From positions 23,744 to 87,743 of the forward strand of contig DFLB01000036.1 in NCBI GenBank assembly GCA_002373995.1: a DNA stretch of 64,000 nt, read 5' to 3'. The translations under genes were made by a program, and so were the position numbers. Source of the stretch: Bacteroidales bacterium UBA3630 (GTDB lineage: Bacteria; Bacteroidota; Bacteroidia; Bacteroidales; P3). Shown here piece by piece: positions 27,935 through 39,600 of this stretch. The notes beneath the pieces are model-generated. The model did not search any database. It was not told the origin of the DNA and worked only from the letters and a program-made list of their open reading frames with translations. Position 1 is the first letter of the stretch; each line of letters starts with the position of its first letter.

Positions 27935-28062
27935 TAGCGGGGGCGGTCCGCCTTTGGACCGTCGTTCGTCCGACTTTTGTCGGACCACCATCGGACCATC
28001 CTCGGACCACCCTCGGACCATCCCCGGACCAAGAACTTATATATACCTATGCTTCAACCTGT
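27935..28062 (+). repeat. Dispersed five-unit 11-bp element, copy 3
   Basis: Five units at 27978-28032, directly preceded by the perfect hairpin GTCCGAC-TTTT-GTCGGAC (27968-27985, overlapping unit 1) and followed by GAACTTATATATACC. It is in the divergent region between aroQ and the PLD gene, AAG end towards the PLD gene. From 28063 to 28256 I recognise nothing further. Confidence 0.92.
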
Positions 28063-28256
28063 TAGACAGCACGCAACGGATTACGCATGAAAGCGCCGAC
28101 GGCCAGAGGGGGGCAACCGTCCCTTGGCGACAGGCGAAAGGGCACTGAAAATCTGCGATATACAAGTCATCCTCGCCGCCGGTTTCGCCTTTTGGCGGGT
28201 CATATTTGCCGCCATGTACAATATTTGCTGCCATTGCCCGTTATCATGTCACTGAC

Positions 28257-29507
28257 ATGAAACTGCTATACATAATCCTTGGCGCCCTGGCGCTTGTGAT
28301 AGTGTGGGTGCTTTGGGTTACGGGGCATCCGCGTCGCAGCGACCTGCTGCCCCCCGACGAGGCAGCGCAGCTGGACGCCCTGCTTGACCCGCTGTACACC
28401 AGCGGCCAACCGCTGCCGGGCAACAGCATCGAGACCTACACCTCCCTTCAGTCCATGTACGGCCGCCTGCTCGACGACATAGCGGCGGCCCGCCACCATG
28501 TTCATGCACAGTTCTTTAAGTTCGAGGACGACGCGACCGGCCGGCACGTCGGGCAAGCCCTGTCCGACCGCGCTGCCGCAGGGGTGGAGGCCCGGCTGAT
28601 GTACGACGATTTCGTGTGCCGTCCCTGGCGACCACTCTACCGCGACCTGCGCCGGCAGGGGGTTCAAACCGCTGGTTTCCGGCCCATACGACTGCCCGTG
28701 CCCTTCAAAGACGACTACTATCGCAACCACCGCAAGGCTGTTGTCATCGATGGGCGCGTGGCCTACATCGGCGGCCTCAACATCGCCGACCGCTACCTGC
28801 ACGGCCTTTCCTGGGGCTGCTGGCGCGACACGATGATACGTATCGAAGGCCCCGCCGCCACCGCCGTGCAGCGGTGCTTCCTGGCCGACTGGCGCTACTC
28901 GACGGGGCAGCTGCTGGCCTCGCCAGCCTACTTTCCACGCCTGTCGCCCGTCGGCGCGCTTCCCGTACGCATCATCGCCTCGGGGCCCATCGGCAACGGC
29001 CCGGCAATCATGCACTTCACCGCTGCGCTGCTCGACCGCGCCGAACGCTACGTCTGGTTCGAGTCGCCCTACTTCATCCCCCCCGACGACATTCGCCACT
29101 CGCTCCTCGCCGCCGCCAGACGCGGAGTCGACGTGCGCATCATCCTCCCCCCGCGGGGCGACCGTGGCGAGACCACTCAACTGGCCTCCAAAAGCTACTT
29201 TGCCGAGGCCCTGGCTGCGGGTGTCTCCTTCGCGCTCTACCGGCCTGGATATATGCACTCTAAGATCATCGTCAGCGACGACCGCGTGGGTGTAGTGGGC
29301 TCCTGCAACATCGATCCCCGCAGCTACCTGCTCTGCGAAGAGGTGGCGGCGGTGGTCGAGAACAGCGACTACGCCCTGCAGCTGAAAGACATCTTCCTGG
29401 CCGACGCTGCACAATCCACCCCAGTTGACCCTCACCAGTGGCAACACCGCCCCTGCCGCCAGATACTACAAGAGCAGGCCTCCCGTCTCATAGCATCACA
29501 ACTCTAA
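28257..29507 (+). CDS. Cardiolipin synthase-like phospholipase D protein
   Basis: 416 residues from ATG 28257, which gives the membrane helix MKLLYIILGALALVIVWVLW. Two HKD motifs are present: NHRKAVVIDGRVAYIGGLN near 160 and MHSKIIVSDDRVGVVGSCN near 330. The layout matches bacterial Cls, which makes cardiolipin from phosphatidylglycerol, but only one N-terminal membrane helix is seen where two are common. The next gene, a CDP-alcohol phosphatidyltransferase 37 bp downstream, also belongs to phospholipid synthesis. Confidence 0.85.
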   Translation: MKLLYIILGALALVIVWVLWVTGHPRRSDLLPPDEAAQLDALLDPLYTSGQPLPGNSIETYTSLQSMYGRLLDDIAAARHHVHAQFFKFEDDATGRHVGQALSDRAAAGVEARLMYDDFVCRPWRPLYRDLRRQGVQTAGFRPIRLPVPFKDDYYRNHRKAVVIDGRVAYIGGLNIADRYLHGLSWGCWRDTMIRIEGPAATAVQRCFLADWRYSTGQLLASPAYFPRLSPVGALPVRIIASGPIGNGPAIMHFTAALLDRAERYVWFESPYFIPPDDIRHSLLAAARRGVDVRIILPPRGDRGETTQLASKSYFAEALAAGVSFALYRPGYMHSKIIVSDDRVGVVGSCNIDPRSYLLCEEVAAVVENSDYALQLKDIFLADAAQSTPVDPHQWQHRPCRQILQEQASRLIASQL

Positions 29508-29544
29508 TCTCCAGATATTTACCACAGATAATTCAACACCCGTC

Positions 29545-30228
29545 ATGGATCATCCCAAACAAGCACAACGCATACAGACCTCCGTCATCAACGGAGTGGA
29601 ACGCAAAGCCCTCATCTGGCTCGCCAACCGGCAACCCCGCTGGGTCACGTCCAACATGCTCACCCTCGTAGGCACCCTCGGCGCCCTGCTGACCGGCCTG
29701 GGCTTTTTCCTCACCAGCCACGGCATCGGGTGGCTATGGCTCAGCGTGGCAGGCCTGGTGGTGAACTGGTACGGCGACTCCCTCGATGGCACCCTGGCCC
29801 GCGTCCGCAACACCCAGCGGCCCATCTTCGGCTACTACCTCGACCACACCATCGACTGCGTCAACGAAGCCCTGATGTTCATCGGGGCAGGCCTGTCGCC
29901 ACTGGTGCACCTCGACCTGGCGCTGGCCGTCTTCATCCTCTACCTCTTCATGACCATCAACGTCAGCATCAACGCCCACCTGAAGAGCGAATTCCGCCTG
30001 ACCTACGCCAAACTTGGCCCCACCGAGTTCCGCATCCTCATCGCACTGGCCTGCATGGTCGTCATGCTCTTCCCGTCGCTCGCCGGTGTCGCCGTTGTCA
30101 TAGGCTCGCGGAGTTTCACCTCCCTCGACCTGCTGACCATGCTGCTCATCGTCCTGCTGACGGTCATCTACATCTGCACCATCGCCAGCGATGCACATAA
30201 ATACTCCAAAATCGACCCACGCAAGTAG
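29545..30228 (+). CDS. CDP-alcohol phosphatidyltransferase
   Basis: 227 residues with about 5-6 membrane segments. The signature DG-x2-AR-x8-G-x3-D-x3-D is complete at about residues 78-101 (DGTLARVRNTQRPIFGYYLD then HTID). These enzymes swap CMP on a CDP-alcohol for an acceptor such as glycerol phosphate or inositol. The substrate cannot be decided. It follows the PLD-type cardiolipin synthase and is followed by a strong bidirectional terminator. Confidence 0.85.
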   Translation: MDHPKQAQRIQTSVINGVERKALIWLANRQPRWVTSNMLTLVGTLGALLTGLGFFLTSHGIGWLWLSVAGLVVNWYGDSLDGTLARVRNTQRPIFGYYLDHTIDCVNEALMFIGAGLSPLVHLDLALAVFILYLFMTINVSINAHLKSEFRLTYAKLGPTEFRILIALACMVVMLFPSLAGVAVVIGSRSFTSLDLLTMLLIVLLTVIYICTIASDAHKYSKIDPRK

Positions 30229-30246
30229 CGAAATATAAACCAAAAG

Positions 30247-30282
30247 AAAAGCCCGCCTCTTTCGAGACGGGCTTTCACTTTT
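30247..30282. terminator. Bidirectional intrinsic terminator
   Basis: AAAGCCCGCCTC-TTTC-GAGACGGGCTTT hairpin (one mismatch) with flanking A and T runs, between the convergent phosphatidyltransferase and gdhA. Confidence 0.85.
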
Positions 30283-30297
30283 ACAGGTGATTATCAA

Positions 30298-31641
30298 TTA
30301 GATGATACCCTGAGCGACCATAGCCTTGGCAACACGCATGAAGCCGGCGATGTTGGCGCCCTTCACGTAGTTGATGTGGCCATCGGCCTCGCGACCGTGC
30401 TCCACGCACATGTCGTAGATGTTGTTCATAATGGTGTGGAGGTTCTTGTCGACCTCTTCAGCCGTCCAGTTGCGGTGCTCGGCGTTCTGGCAGATCTCGA
30501 GACCCGAGGTGGCGACACCACCGGCGTTGACAGCCTTACCGGGGCCGAAGGGCACCTTGGCAGCCTGGATAGCGGCGATGGCGGCAGGCTGGCAGCCCAT
30601 GTTCGAGACCTCAGCCACATACTTCACGCCATTGGCGAGCAGCATCTTGGCATCCTCCTCGGCGAGTTCGTTCTGGAAGGCGCAGGGCATAGCGATGTCG
30701 CACTTCACAACCCAGCTCTTCTTGCCGGCGGTGAACTTGCACTGGCCGGGGAACTTGTCGGCCATATCCTGAACCTTGTTGCGGTTGGAGGCGCGCATGA
30801 CAAGCATGTAGTCGATCATGTCTTTGGTGATACCGTTCTCGATCTCGCAGACACCGTCGGGGCCGCTGATGGCGACGACCTTGGCACCGAGTTCGACAGC
30901 CTTGGTGGCAGCACCCCAAGCAACGTTGCCGAAGCCGGAGAGGGCGATGCGCTTGCCAGCGAGGGTGTCACCCTTCTCGCGGACCATGCGGTCGACATAG
31001 TAGATGGCACCGAAACCGGTAGCCTCGGGACGGATGAGGGAACCACCCCAGCCGTAGCTCTTGCCGGTCAGAGCACCAGTGCTGTGCTCGCGGGCCAGTT
31101 TCTTGTAGGCACCATAGAGGTAGCCAATCTCGCGGCCGCCAACGCCCACGTCACCGGCAGGGCTATCCTGGTCGGGACCGATGTTGCGCCAGAGTTCATA
31201 CATGAAGGCCTGGCAGAAGCGCATGATTTCGGCGTCGCTCTTTCCAACGGGGTCGAAATCGGAACCACCCTTACCACCGCCGAGGGGCAGCATGGTGAGG
31301 CTGTTCTTGAAGATCTGCTCGAAGCCGAGGAACTTCAGCATGCTGACGTTCACAGCCTTGTGGAAGCGGAGACCACCCTTGTAGGCACCCAGGGCGGCGT
31401 TGAACTGCACGCGGTAGCCGAGGTTGGTGCACACCTCACCCTTATCGTTGACCCAGGTCACACGGAAGGTGAAGATACGGTCGGGCTCGACAATGCGCTC
31501 GACGATCTTGTTAGCCTCGAACTCGGGGTGTTTGTTGTATTCTTCCTCGATAGTTTCCAGAACCTCGCGGACAGCCTGCAAGTACTCGTTTTCGCCCGGA
31601 TGTTTGGCCTCCAGGTTGGCCATAATTTCGTTTACTTTCAT
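30298..31641 (-). CDS. gdhA: Glutamate dehydrogenase (NADP-type hexameric)
   Basis: 447 residues, the usual length of the NADP-specific bacterial enzyme. Motifs: LPLGGGKGGSDFDPVGKSD near 122 with the substrate-binding Lys, PAGDVGVGGREIGYLYG near 165, and the Rossmann element ALSGFGNVAWGA near 238. It assimilates ammonium by amination of 2-oxoglutarate and supplies glutamate, including for the WbpE step. It is monocistronic, with a clear promoter at 31686-31717 and a terminator at 30247-30282. Confidence 0.96.
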   Translation of the reverse strand: MKVNEIMANLEAKHPGENEYLQAVREVLETIEEEYNKHPEFEANKIVERIVEPDRIFTFRVTWVNDKGEVCTNLGYRVQFNAALGAYKGGLRFHKAVNVSMLKFLGFEQIFKNSLTMLPLGGGKGGSDFDPVGKSDAEIMRFCQAFMYELWRNIGPDQDSPAGDVGVGGREIGYLYGAYKKLAREHSTGALTGKSYGWGGSLIRPEATGFGAIYYVDRMVREKGDTLAGKRIALSGFGNVAWGAATKAVELGAKVVAISGPDGVCEIENGITKDMIDYMLVMRASNRNKVQDMADKFPGQCKFTAGKKSWVVKCDIAMPCAFQNELAEEDAKMLLANGVKYVAEVSNMGCQPAAIAAIQAAKVPFGPGKAVNAGGVATSGLEICQNAEHRNWTAEEVDKNLHTIMNNIYDMCVEHGREADGHINYVKGANIAGFMRVAKAMVAQGII

Positions 31642-31685
31642 GATATAGAATACTTTAAATGAATAAATTATTTTGTTTCAGTTCG

Positions 31686-31717
31686 GCAAATGTACTAATT
31701 AAATTTAAATGCGCAAA
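31686..31717 (-). promoter_or_regulatory. gdhA promoter, Bacteroidota type
   Basis: On minus, TTTG (31714-31717), then 19 nt, then TACATTTGC (31686-31694). The spacing fits the -33/-7 consensus. The gdhA ATG is about 45 nt downstream. Confidence 0.75.
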
Positions 31718-31740
31718 AAATATTTTAATTAATTTGCACA

Positions 31741-33306
31741 TCATTTCTCCACGAGGTCGAGCGAGTAGTGCAGGCCGACGTTCTGGCGGCGGGCCCGCGC
31801 CATCTTGATGATCAGGTAGGCACAGGCGATGAGGTTGCGCAACTCGCAGAGGGGCTCGATGAGCACGGAGCGGTTGTAGAGTTCCTCGGTCTCGCGGAAG
31901 ATGAGGTTCAGCCGGTCGAAGGCGCGCTGCAGACGCAAGTCGCTCCTCACGATGCCCACGTAGTTCCACATGATTTCCTGCAATTCCTTCTTAGTCTGTG
32001 TGATAAGCACCATTTCCTCGTTCAGCACCATGCCCTCGGCGTTCCAGTCGGGCACCTCGGTCTTAAACCCGATATCCGACAGGCGCCCAATGGCGTCCTG
32101 CGCGGCGTTGTGGGCGTAGACGACGGCCTCGAGCAGCGAGTTGGAAGCCAGGCGGTTGCCGCCATGCAGACCTGTGCACGAGCATTCGCCGGCGGCGTAG
32201 AGGTGGTGGATTGACGACTGTCCGTTGCGGTCCACCTTGATGCCGCCGCACTGGTAGTGCGCCGCCGGGCGGATGGGTATCATGTCGCGTGTGATGTCGA
32301 TGCCTATGCTCAGGCATTTGGCGTAGATGGTGGGGAAGCCCTCGATGAGCTGTCGTTTGCCGATGCCGCGGGCGTCGAGGTAGAGGTAGTCCTTGCCGCT
32401 GAGTTTCATCTCGTTGTCGATGGCGCGGGCCACGATGTCGCGGGGTGCCAGCGAGAGGCGGCTGTCGTATTTCTGCATGAATTCTTTGCCGTCGCGGTCT
32501 TTCAGTATGGCGCCGGCACCGCGCATGGCCTCGGTGATAAGGAAGGCGGGCTTCTCGGCCGGATTGTAGAGGCTGGTGGGGTGGAACTGCATGAATTCCA
32601 GGTCGCTCAGCACGCCGCGGGCTCGATGCACCATGGCTACTCCGTCGCCGGTCGAGATGACGGGCGTGGTGGTGGTCGAATAGACATTGCCCATGCCGCC
32701 GGTGGCCAGCAGCGTGACGCGTGCCAGGTAGGTGTCGATGCGGTTGGTGTCGCAGTCGAGGGCGTAGACGCCGTAGCACTCGATATCGGGCGTGTGTTTG
32801 GTAACGCGCTGTCCCAGATGGTGCTGCGTGATGATGTCGATGGCAAACTGGCGCTCCTTGAGCTCGATGTTGGGGTGGCGGCGCACGGCTTCGAGCAGCC
32901 CGCGCTCTATCTCCTCGCCGGTGTTGTCCTTGTGGTGCAGGATGCGGAACTCGGAGTGGCCGCCCTCGCGGTGCAGGTCGAACTTGTCGCCCTTGCGGTC
33001 GAGGTCGAAGTTGACGCCATACTGCACCAGCTCGCGGATGCGGTCAGGGGCCTCGCGGATGGTCATTTCCACCACCTCGCGGTCGCAGATGCCGTCGCCG
33101 GCCACCAGGGTGTCCTCGATGTGCTTGTCGAAACTGTCGCTGTCGTACATCACCGCCGCTATGCCCCCCTGGGCGTAGCGCGTCGAGCCCTCGCTCGCAT
33201 CGCCTTTGGTCAGGATGCACACCTTGCCGTAAGGGGCCACCTTCAGGGCAAAACTGAGGCCGGCAATGCCAGACCCAACAACCAGGAAATCAACTTCGTA
33301 GCGCAT
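31741..33306 (-). CDS. nadB: L-aspartate oxidase
   Basis: 521 residues from ATG 33306 (MRYEVDFLVVGSGIAGLSFAL); an upstream TTG is open but unneeded. The FAD-binding GxGxxG is at 11-16. STRYAQGGIAAVM near 45, HREGGHSEFRILHHKD near 115 and GECSCTGLHGGNRLASNSLLE near 355 are family signatures with active-site His and Arg. It oxidises aspartate to iminoaspartate for NAD synthesis. No nadA or nadC is adjacent. A -7 box (TATATTTGC) is at 33329-33337. Confidence 0.95.
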   Translation of the reverse strand: MRYEVDFLVVGSGIAGLSFALKVAPYGKVCILTKGDASEGSTRYAQGGIAAVMYDSDSFDKHIEDTLVAGDGICDREVVEMTIREAPDRIRELVQYGVNFDLDRKGDKFDLHREGGHSEFRILHHKDNTGEEIERGLLEAVRRHPNIELKERQFAIDIITQHHLGQRVTKHTPDIECYGVYALDCDTNRIDTYLARVTLLATGGMGNVYSTTTTPVISTGDGVAMVHRARGVLSDLEFMQFHPTSLYNPAEKPAFLITEAMRGAGAILKDRDGKEFMQKYDSRLSLAPRDIVARAIDNEMKLSGKDYLYLDARGIGKRQLIEGFPTIYAKCLSIGIDITRDMIPIRPAAHYQCGGIKVDRNGQSSIHHLYAAGECSCTGLHGGNRLASNSLLEAVVYAHNAAQDAIGRLSDIGFKTEVPDWNAEGMVLNEEMVLITQTKKELQEIMWNYVGIVRSDLRLQRAFDRLNLIFRETEELYNRSVLIEPLCELRNLIACAYLIIKMARARRQNVGLHYSLDLVEK

Positions 33307-33328
33307 AATCAATGGTTTTTTTCAACCT

Positions 33329-33337
33329 GCAAATATA
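33329..33337 (-). promoter_or_regulatory. Probable nadB -7 box
   Basis: TATATTTGC on minus, 23 nt before the nadB ATG. I find no well-placed -33 TTTG. Confidence 0.45.
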
Positions 33338-33384
33338 CAACAAAAAACGAAACCCGCCGACCCTCATTGCACAGGCATCACAGA

Positions 33385-33512
33385 ACAGGCTGAACGACAG
33401 GCGTCTATAGCTTCTTGGTCCGGGGATGGTCCGAGGATGGTCCGAGGATGGTCCGAGGGTGATCCGGCAAAAGGCGGACCATCCCCGGTCGGCGGGCGGT
33501 GCGACGGCGGGC
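33385..33512 (-). repeat. Dispersed five-unit 11-bp element, copy 4 (inverted)
   Basis: On minus, five units occupy 33415-33469, with the hairpin GGTCCGCCTTTTGCCGGATC at their 5' side and GAAGCTATAGACGCC downstream, almost identical to copy 1. It is in the divergent region between nadB and the C10 protease. The AAG end faces nadB. Confidence 0.9.
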
Positions 33513-33612
33513 CACATGGGGGTTAAAAAAGCATAAAAGCAACCGGCAAAAAACACATACACGCCGGCTGCTATCCACCAGAACACTCACAATCAGGTTG
33601 TTATACTTTTTA

Positions 33613-33645
33613 TTTGCACAGACAGAAAGATTTACTTACCTTTGC
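33613..33645 (+). promoter_or_regulatory. C10 protease promoter, Bacteroidota type
   Basis: TTTG (33613-33616), then 20 nt, then TACCTTTGC (33637-33645), a textbook -33/-7 pair. The ATG is about 42 nt downstream with AAAGGAAAAC as a likely ribosome-binding region. Confidence 0.8.
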
Positions 33646-33687
33646 ACATCCATTTTATAAAGGAAAACACAATTAATAAATACACCT

Positions 33688-36600
33688 ATGAAGCAGAAAA
33701 GTATCCTCTTGGTTTTGATGGCGTTGATAGCCACGGGCAGCCTGTGGGCCAAGCCCGTCGACCAGCAGCGCGCCCTGCAGGTAGGTACAGCCTGGCTCCG
33801 CGCCATGGGCTGTGCCAATGCCAAACAGCTCTCGCTCATCGAGACCCCCTACGCCGAGCTCTATGTCTTTGCCGCCGAGCGGCAGGGCTTCGTCATCGTG
33901 TCGGCCGACGACTGTGTGCGGCCCATCCTGGGCTACTCGGCCACGGCCACGTTCCCTGCCGGCCCGCTGCCGCAGAACGTCGACGGATGGCTCGAAGACT
34001 ATGCCATCGCTATCCAGCGCGTGGCGGCCCGCTATGCCGAGCTCGACAAGCAGCAGGCCACCGTCGGCAGCCAGCGCACCGAAGCCGTCGCCGCGCAGTG
34101 GCGCCAGCTCGAAGCCGGCGTAGCACCGCAGCCGCTGCTGATGACCGCCGTCAGCCCGCTGCTGACCACCACCTGGAACCAGAGTCCTTACTACAACGAC
34201 CTCTGCCCCTACGACAGCACCTACGGCGAGCGCGTGGTGACGGGCTGCGTGGCCACCGCCACGGCCCAGATCATGAAGTTCTGGAACCACCCCGCGACGG
34301 GCTACGGCAGCCACTCCTATGATGCCTACAGCTCGCAGAACTACTACGGCACCCTCTCGGCCAACTTCGGCGCCACGACCTACCAGTGGGCCACCATGCC
34401 CGCCGCCCTCACCTCGGTGAGCAGCCAGGCCGAAATCAACGCCGTGGCGACGCTGATGCTCCACGTGGGCATCGCCGACGAGATGAACTACGACGTCAGC
34501 GCCAACGGCGGCAGCGGCGCCAACAACTACAGCTACGACGGCAACCCCCGCCCCTCGTCGCAGTTCTCGCTGATGAGCTACTTCAAATATCGTCCCGACA
34601 TGGCAGCCGTCGCGCGCGACGACTACAACGACTCGACCTATAGCGCCCTGCTGCGCGCCGAGCTGGACCAGAACAGGCCCATCCTCTACTCAGGCCGCAA
34701 CACCAGCGGCGGCCACTCCTTCGTCTGCGACGGCTATGACGACGCCGGCATGTTCCACATCAACTGGGGCTGGGGCGGCTCGCGCGACGGCTACTTCTAC
34801 ATGGGCTCCCTCAATCCCGGCGTTGGCGGCACCGGCGGAAACAGCACCGGCACCTACAACGTGCGCAACGTGGCCATGACCGGCATACGCCCCAACCCCA
34901 ACTTTGGCACCGGCGGCACCGTCAGCACCACCGTCAGCAGTGGCAACGGCACCGTCAGCGGCGCCGGCACCTACAACTTTGGCGACACCGTCAGCCTCTA
35001 CGCCTCCGCTGCCGAGGGCTACCGCTTCGCCGGCTGGAGCGACAACAGCCTCTACAACCCCCGCACCTTCGTCATGAACGGCGGCGACTATACCTTCACC
35101 GCCCGCTTCGAGGCACTGGCCTCGCAGGGCGACACCATGGGCTACTGCGGCGGCGCCAACCTGACCTCCTTCGGCACCGCCAACAGCGGCAACGACACCT
35201 ACTGGGGCATTCGCCTGCCCGCAACGTCGCTGACCGTCGGCAACCAGCTGACGGCCGTGCAGTTCTACGCTGGCTATGCCGGCACCTACGACGTAACCGT
35301 CATCACCGGCACCACATCGCCCACCGACACCGTGGCCACCGTCAGCGTCACCGTCTCCAGCACCATGACCAACGACTGGTGCACCGCCTTCCTCGACCAG
35401 CCCTACACCGTCGAGGCCTCGAAGTCGGTCTGGCTGGTGATGCACAACTACGACCTTCCCTACCCCGCCGCCCTGAGCTACGGCTGCGGCAACGAGGACG
35501 GCTTCCTCTGGGACCAGAGCCTCTACTATGTGGGCTGGGACCAGTACAGCGTCATGCTGCGCGGCCTCTTCAATGTCGACCCCATCCTCGCCAACGGCGA
35601 CACCGTATCCTACTGTGGCAACGCAGACTACGAGATGTGCTGGGGCATGTACACCCCCGACTACAAGTGGGGCATCATGGTGCCCGCCGCCCAACTTGCC
35701 GGACGCAACTACCTTAAGAGCGTGATGCTCTACGTCGGCTTCACGGGCAACTACACCATGCAAATCTACCGCGGCGGCAACGATGCCCCCGCCACCCTGG
35801 TGCACACACAGCCCTACACCACCGAGGACTTTGGATGGAACGAGATAGCGCTCGACGCCACCGTGGCCCTCGACACCACCAGCAACCTGTGGATCGTCTT
35901 CAGCGCCCCTGACCTGCGCTGGCCGGCAGCCATCTGCGCCTACACCGGCATGAGCAACAGCGACTGGTACACCACCGGCGGCAACAGCTGGAGCCACATG
36001 TCGGCCGATGGCAACATGTACTCGTGGATGATCAAGGCCGTCACCTCCGCCACCGTGCCCGCGTTGCCCGCACCCACCGTGGCCATCGACCGTGTCCACT
36101 ACACCACCGTCGGCACCGCCACCACCTTCACCGCCACCGCCACCACCGGCACTACGCCCGCCTGGACCTTCCCGGGCGCCACCCCCGCCACGGCCACCGG
36201 TCTCACCGCCACCACCACCTGGAACACCACGGGATACTACACGGTCAAAGCCACCGTCAGCAACAGCCACGGCACCGGCACCGACAGCCTCTGGGTCATG
36301 GTGGAGGACTGCAACAACCCGACCCCCATCCCCTACACCCAGAACTTCGAAGCCTACGACAACACGCTCTGCCTCGGCATGGCCGATATCGACAACGACG
36401 GCCTGCCCTGGGCGGTGAACCACTACAACGGCTACTCGGACGAGCGCTGCATCACCTCGGTGGCCAACTCGTCGGCCGTCGACAACTGGCTCTTCATGCC
36501 CAAACTGTATGCCGAAGCCGGTAGCCACTTCACCATCCGATGGTACGACAAAGGCGGCTACGGCCAACACTACGGTGTCTACATCGACACCACCGCCGCC

Positions 36601-39600
36601 GGCACCGCCACTGCCAACTACATCCAGCTGGCCGAGTATACCATCAGCGACAACTACTGGACCGAACGGGTAATCGACCTCAGCCGCTTTGCCGGCAGCA
36701 CGTTCCGTATCGCCTTCCGCCACTACAACGCCGCCTCGGGTGCGTTGCACATAGACTACGTCAGGCTTCTTGAGGACTTCTACGTCGAGGGCAGCACCCT
36801 CTCCTACTGCGGCAACAACCCCATATCGAGCCCTCTGGGCAACGGAGGCACGATGCAGTGGGGTATCATGCTGCCCGCCTCAAGGCTGATGGGCTACGAC
36901 ACCCTCACCAGCGTGCAGCTCTACGTGCTCTACGCAGGCAGCTACACCCTCAACATCGCCAGCGGCAGCAGCTACGCCCCCGGCACTCCCGTCGTCACCA
37001 AGACCGTCAACTTCGGCGAGGAACAGACCGGCTGGCAAACCATCGTCCTCGACAACCCCCTGCCCATAGCCGGCTTGCAGCCGCTGTGGATCACCTTCGC
37101 CTCGCCGCTCTCTTATCCGGCCACCTACTGCTACTTTACCGGCGACCCCAACAGCAACTGGGCCACCATCAACGGCACCGATTGGCGACACATGGACTAC
37201 TGGAACTTCTATTCGACATGGATGATCAAGGCCGACATGACGGCCGGCAACGGCTGCGGCATAGTAACGCTGCCCTACACTGCCGACTTCACCCAGTGCT
37301 GGACGGCCACCGGCGGCGCCACCATCATCGACAACAACCATGTCTCCATCAACAGCTACGGCCAGCAGTTGACATCGCCTTGGATAGAGTTGCCGCAAGG
37401 CCGCACCTTCATAGAAGTAAGAGCAATCCGCGATTACAGCGGCAATTGGTGGTGGAGCGACGACTCGCTTGTGTTCATCGACATCATGCTGGAAGATGCC
37501 GATGGAGAGACGGTGGCCGAGTGGGATTTATATTCCAATTGCAGCGATGGGAACAACGGCTTTGAATACGCAGGCAACGGCGGCCCCCACCGGCTGACGT
37601 TCCGCTACACCAGCACGCAAGCAGTCCACCTGCTGCACCTGAGCGATTTGGTTCTCTACACCTACCCCATCTCGGTGACGCTCAACGCACCCTCCACCGC
37701 CAACGTGGGCGACACCGTCACCATCACCGCCATCCCCTCGCTGCCCGCGGGCGACACCGTGGATTACTGGTACTGGAACAGTTATTTCAACCACCAATGG
37801 ATAGACAACAACGACAGTTCGTTGACCATCATATCCTTAACCAACAACAGCCGCACCGTGGTCTTCCATTCACCCGGCATCTTTGAATTCCAAACCAACA
37901 TCCATAAGTATAACGTCTACCAAGGCCATTCCGCAAACGCATTCAATTATGTCCGTATTAATGTACAAGACACGGTGACGGTGGACTGCGACAACATCTC
38001 GCTGCCCTACACGGCCGACTTCACGCAGTGCTGGACAGCCGAAAACGGCGCCACCATCATCGACCCGACCCATGCCGCCATCACCACCGCCGGCCAAACC
38101 CTCATCAGCCCCTGGATGGAGTCGGTGCCGGGCAAGACATTCTTAAATATCACCACCCAGCGCGAGGGTAATGTCAACAACAACACTGAGTGGTACGATG
38201 TTGAAATCGAAAGCGAGACCGACGGTGTCATTACGTCGTGGAGAAGATACCCTTATCCTAACAACTATACATCAAACGACTTCGTCAGCCCGGGCGGGCG
38301 CATTCGCGTCCTGATTACTTACACCGGCACCGCCCCCGTGCCTTCGCTGCAGATACGCGATGTGATGCTCTACCAGTACCAGATCGACGTGACGCTTGAT
38401 GCTCCCGGCATTGTCAACACAGGCGACACAGTGACACTCACCGCCCACGCCACACTGCAAAACGGCGACAGACCCAACGGCTACTCTTTTTACATGTGGG
38501 GACCCGACGGCAACGGGATGGACGACAGCGATCCGAGGCGTACCATCATCGCACGCACCGACTCGAGCCTCACCGTCGTATGGAACACCGCAGGCAGATA
38601 CGATATCCATTGCGACGTATATAAATATAACATATATCAAGGCAATGACGCATACGCATACACCAACGGCACCATCAATGTGACCGACCACACATTCTAC
38701 GTGGAAGACAGCATCTACTACACCTCGGCGGCCAAGGACACCGTCATCGGCTGCCACCATGCGCTGCACAACGCCCTGCTGCCCGAGAGCGTGCGCGTTA
38801 TCAACGACTCCGCCTTCTACCACCTGGCCAACCTCGCCACCGTTGCCATGCCTGACGGCCTGCAGCACATTGGCAAGAACGCCTTCGAATGGAACGACCA
38901 CCTGACCGAACTGACCCTGCCGCGCGGCCTTCAGTTCATAGGCGACAACGCTTTCGCAAGCTGCTACAACCTCCGCACCGTGCACTTCAACGCCGACAGC
39001 TGTCTGGTGGTGAGCCCCACCACCGAGAGCGACGGAAGTTACTGGCCGGCATTCATTGGCTGCTACAACATCCACACCATCACCGTCGGCGAGAACGTGA
39101 AGCGCATCCCGAGCCGCATCTTCTGGGGCTGCTACGGGCTCCGCGGCACACTGGTCATCCCCGACGCGGTGACCTACATCGGCGAGGATGCCTTCACCGG
39201 CTGGAACAATAACTGGACCGGCGAGGATGGCGACACGCTGAGCATTGTCCTCAGCCGCAACCTGACCGAGATAGGCAACTATGCCTTTGGCGCTCCCTTC
39301 GGCAAGCTGCGCACCGTCTACGCGCGCAACCCCGAACCGCCGACCATCTACGCCAGCACCTTCTACGTCCAGGATGCCACCCTGGTGGTGCCCTGCGGCA
39401 AGCTGCGCACCTATGCCAGGGCCGAATACTGGAACGAGTTCCAGCACTTTGTCGAGAACTGCGAGAGCATCGACGAGCTGGATGCCGACGAGGTGCGAAT
39501 CCTCACCACTGCCGAGGGCATCGTGGTCGAGGGTGCCCTGGGCGAGGATGTCGTCGTCTACGACATCACCGGCCGTGAGGTGGCCGCCACGGTCAACCGC

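Noticed and set aside
34690..36750. 686-codon minus-strand frame opposite the C10 protease
   Set aside because: Gly/Val/Ala-rich shadow of a highly biased GC-rich gene.
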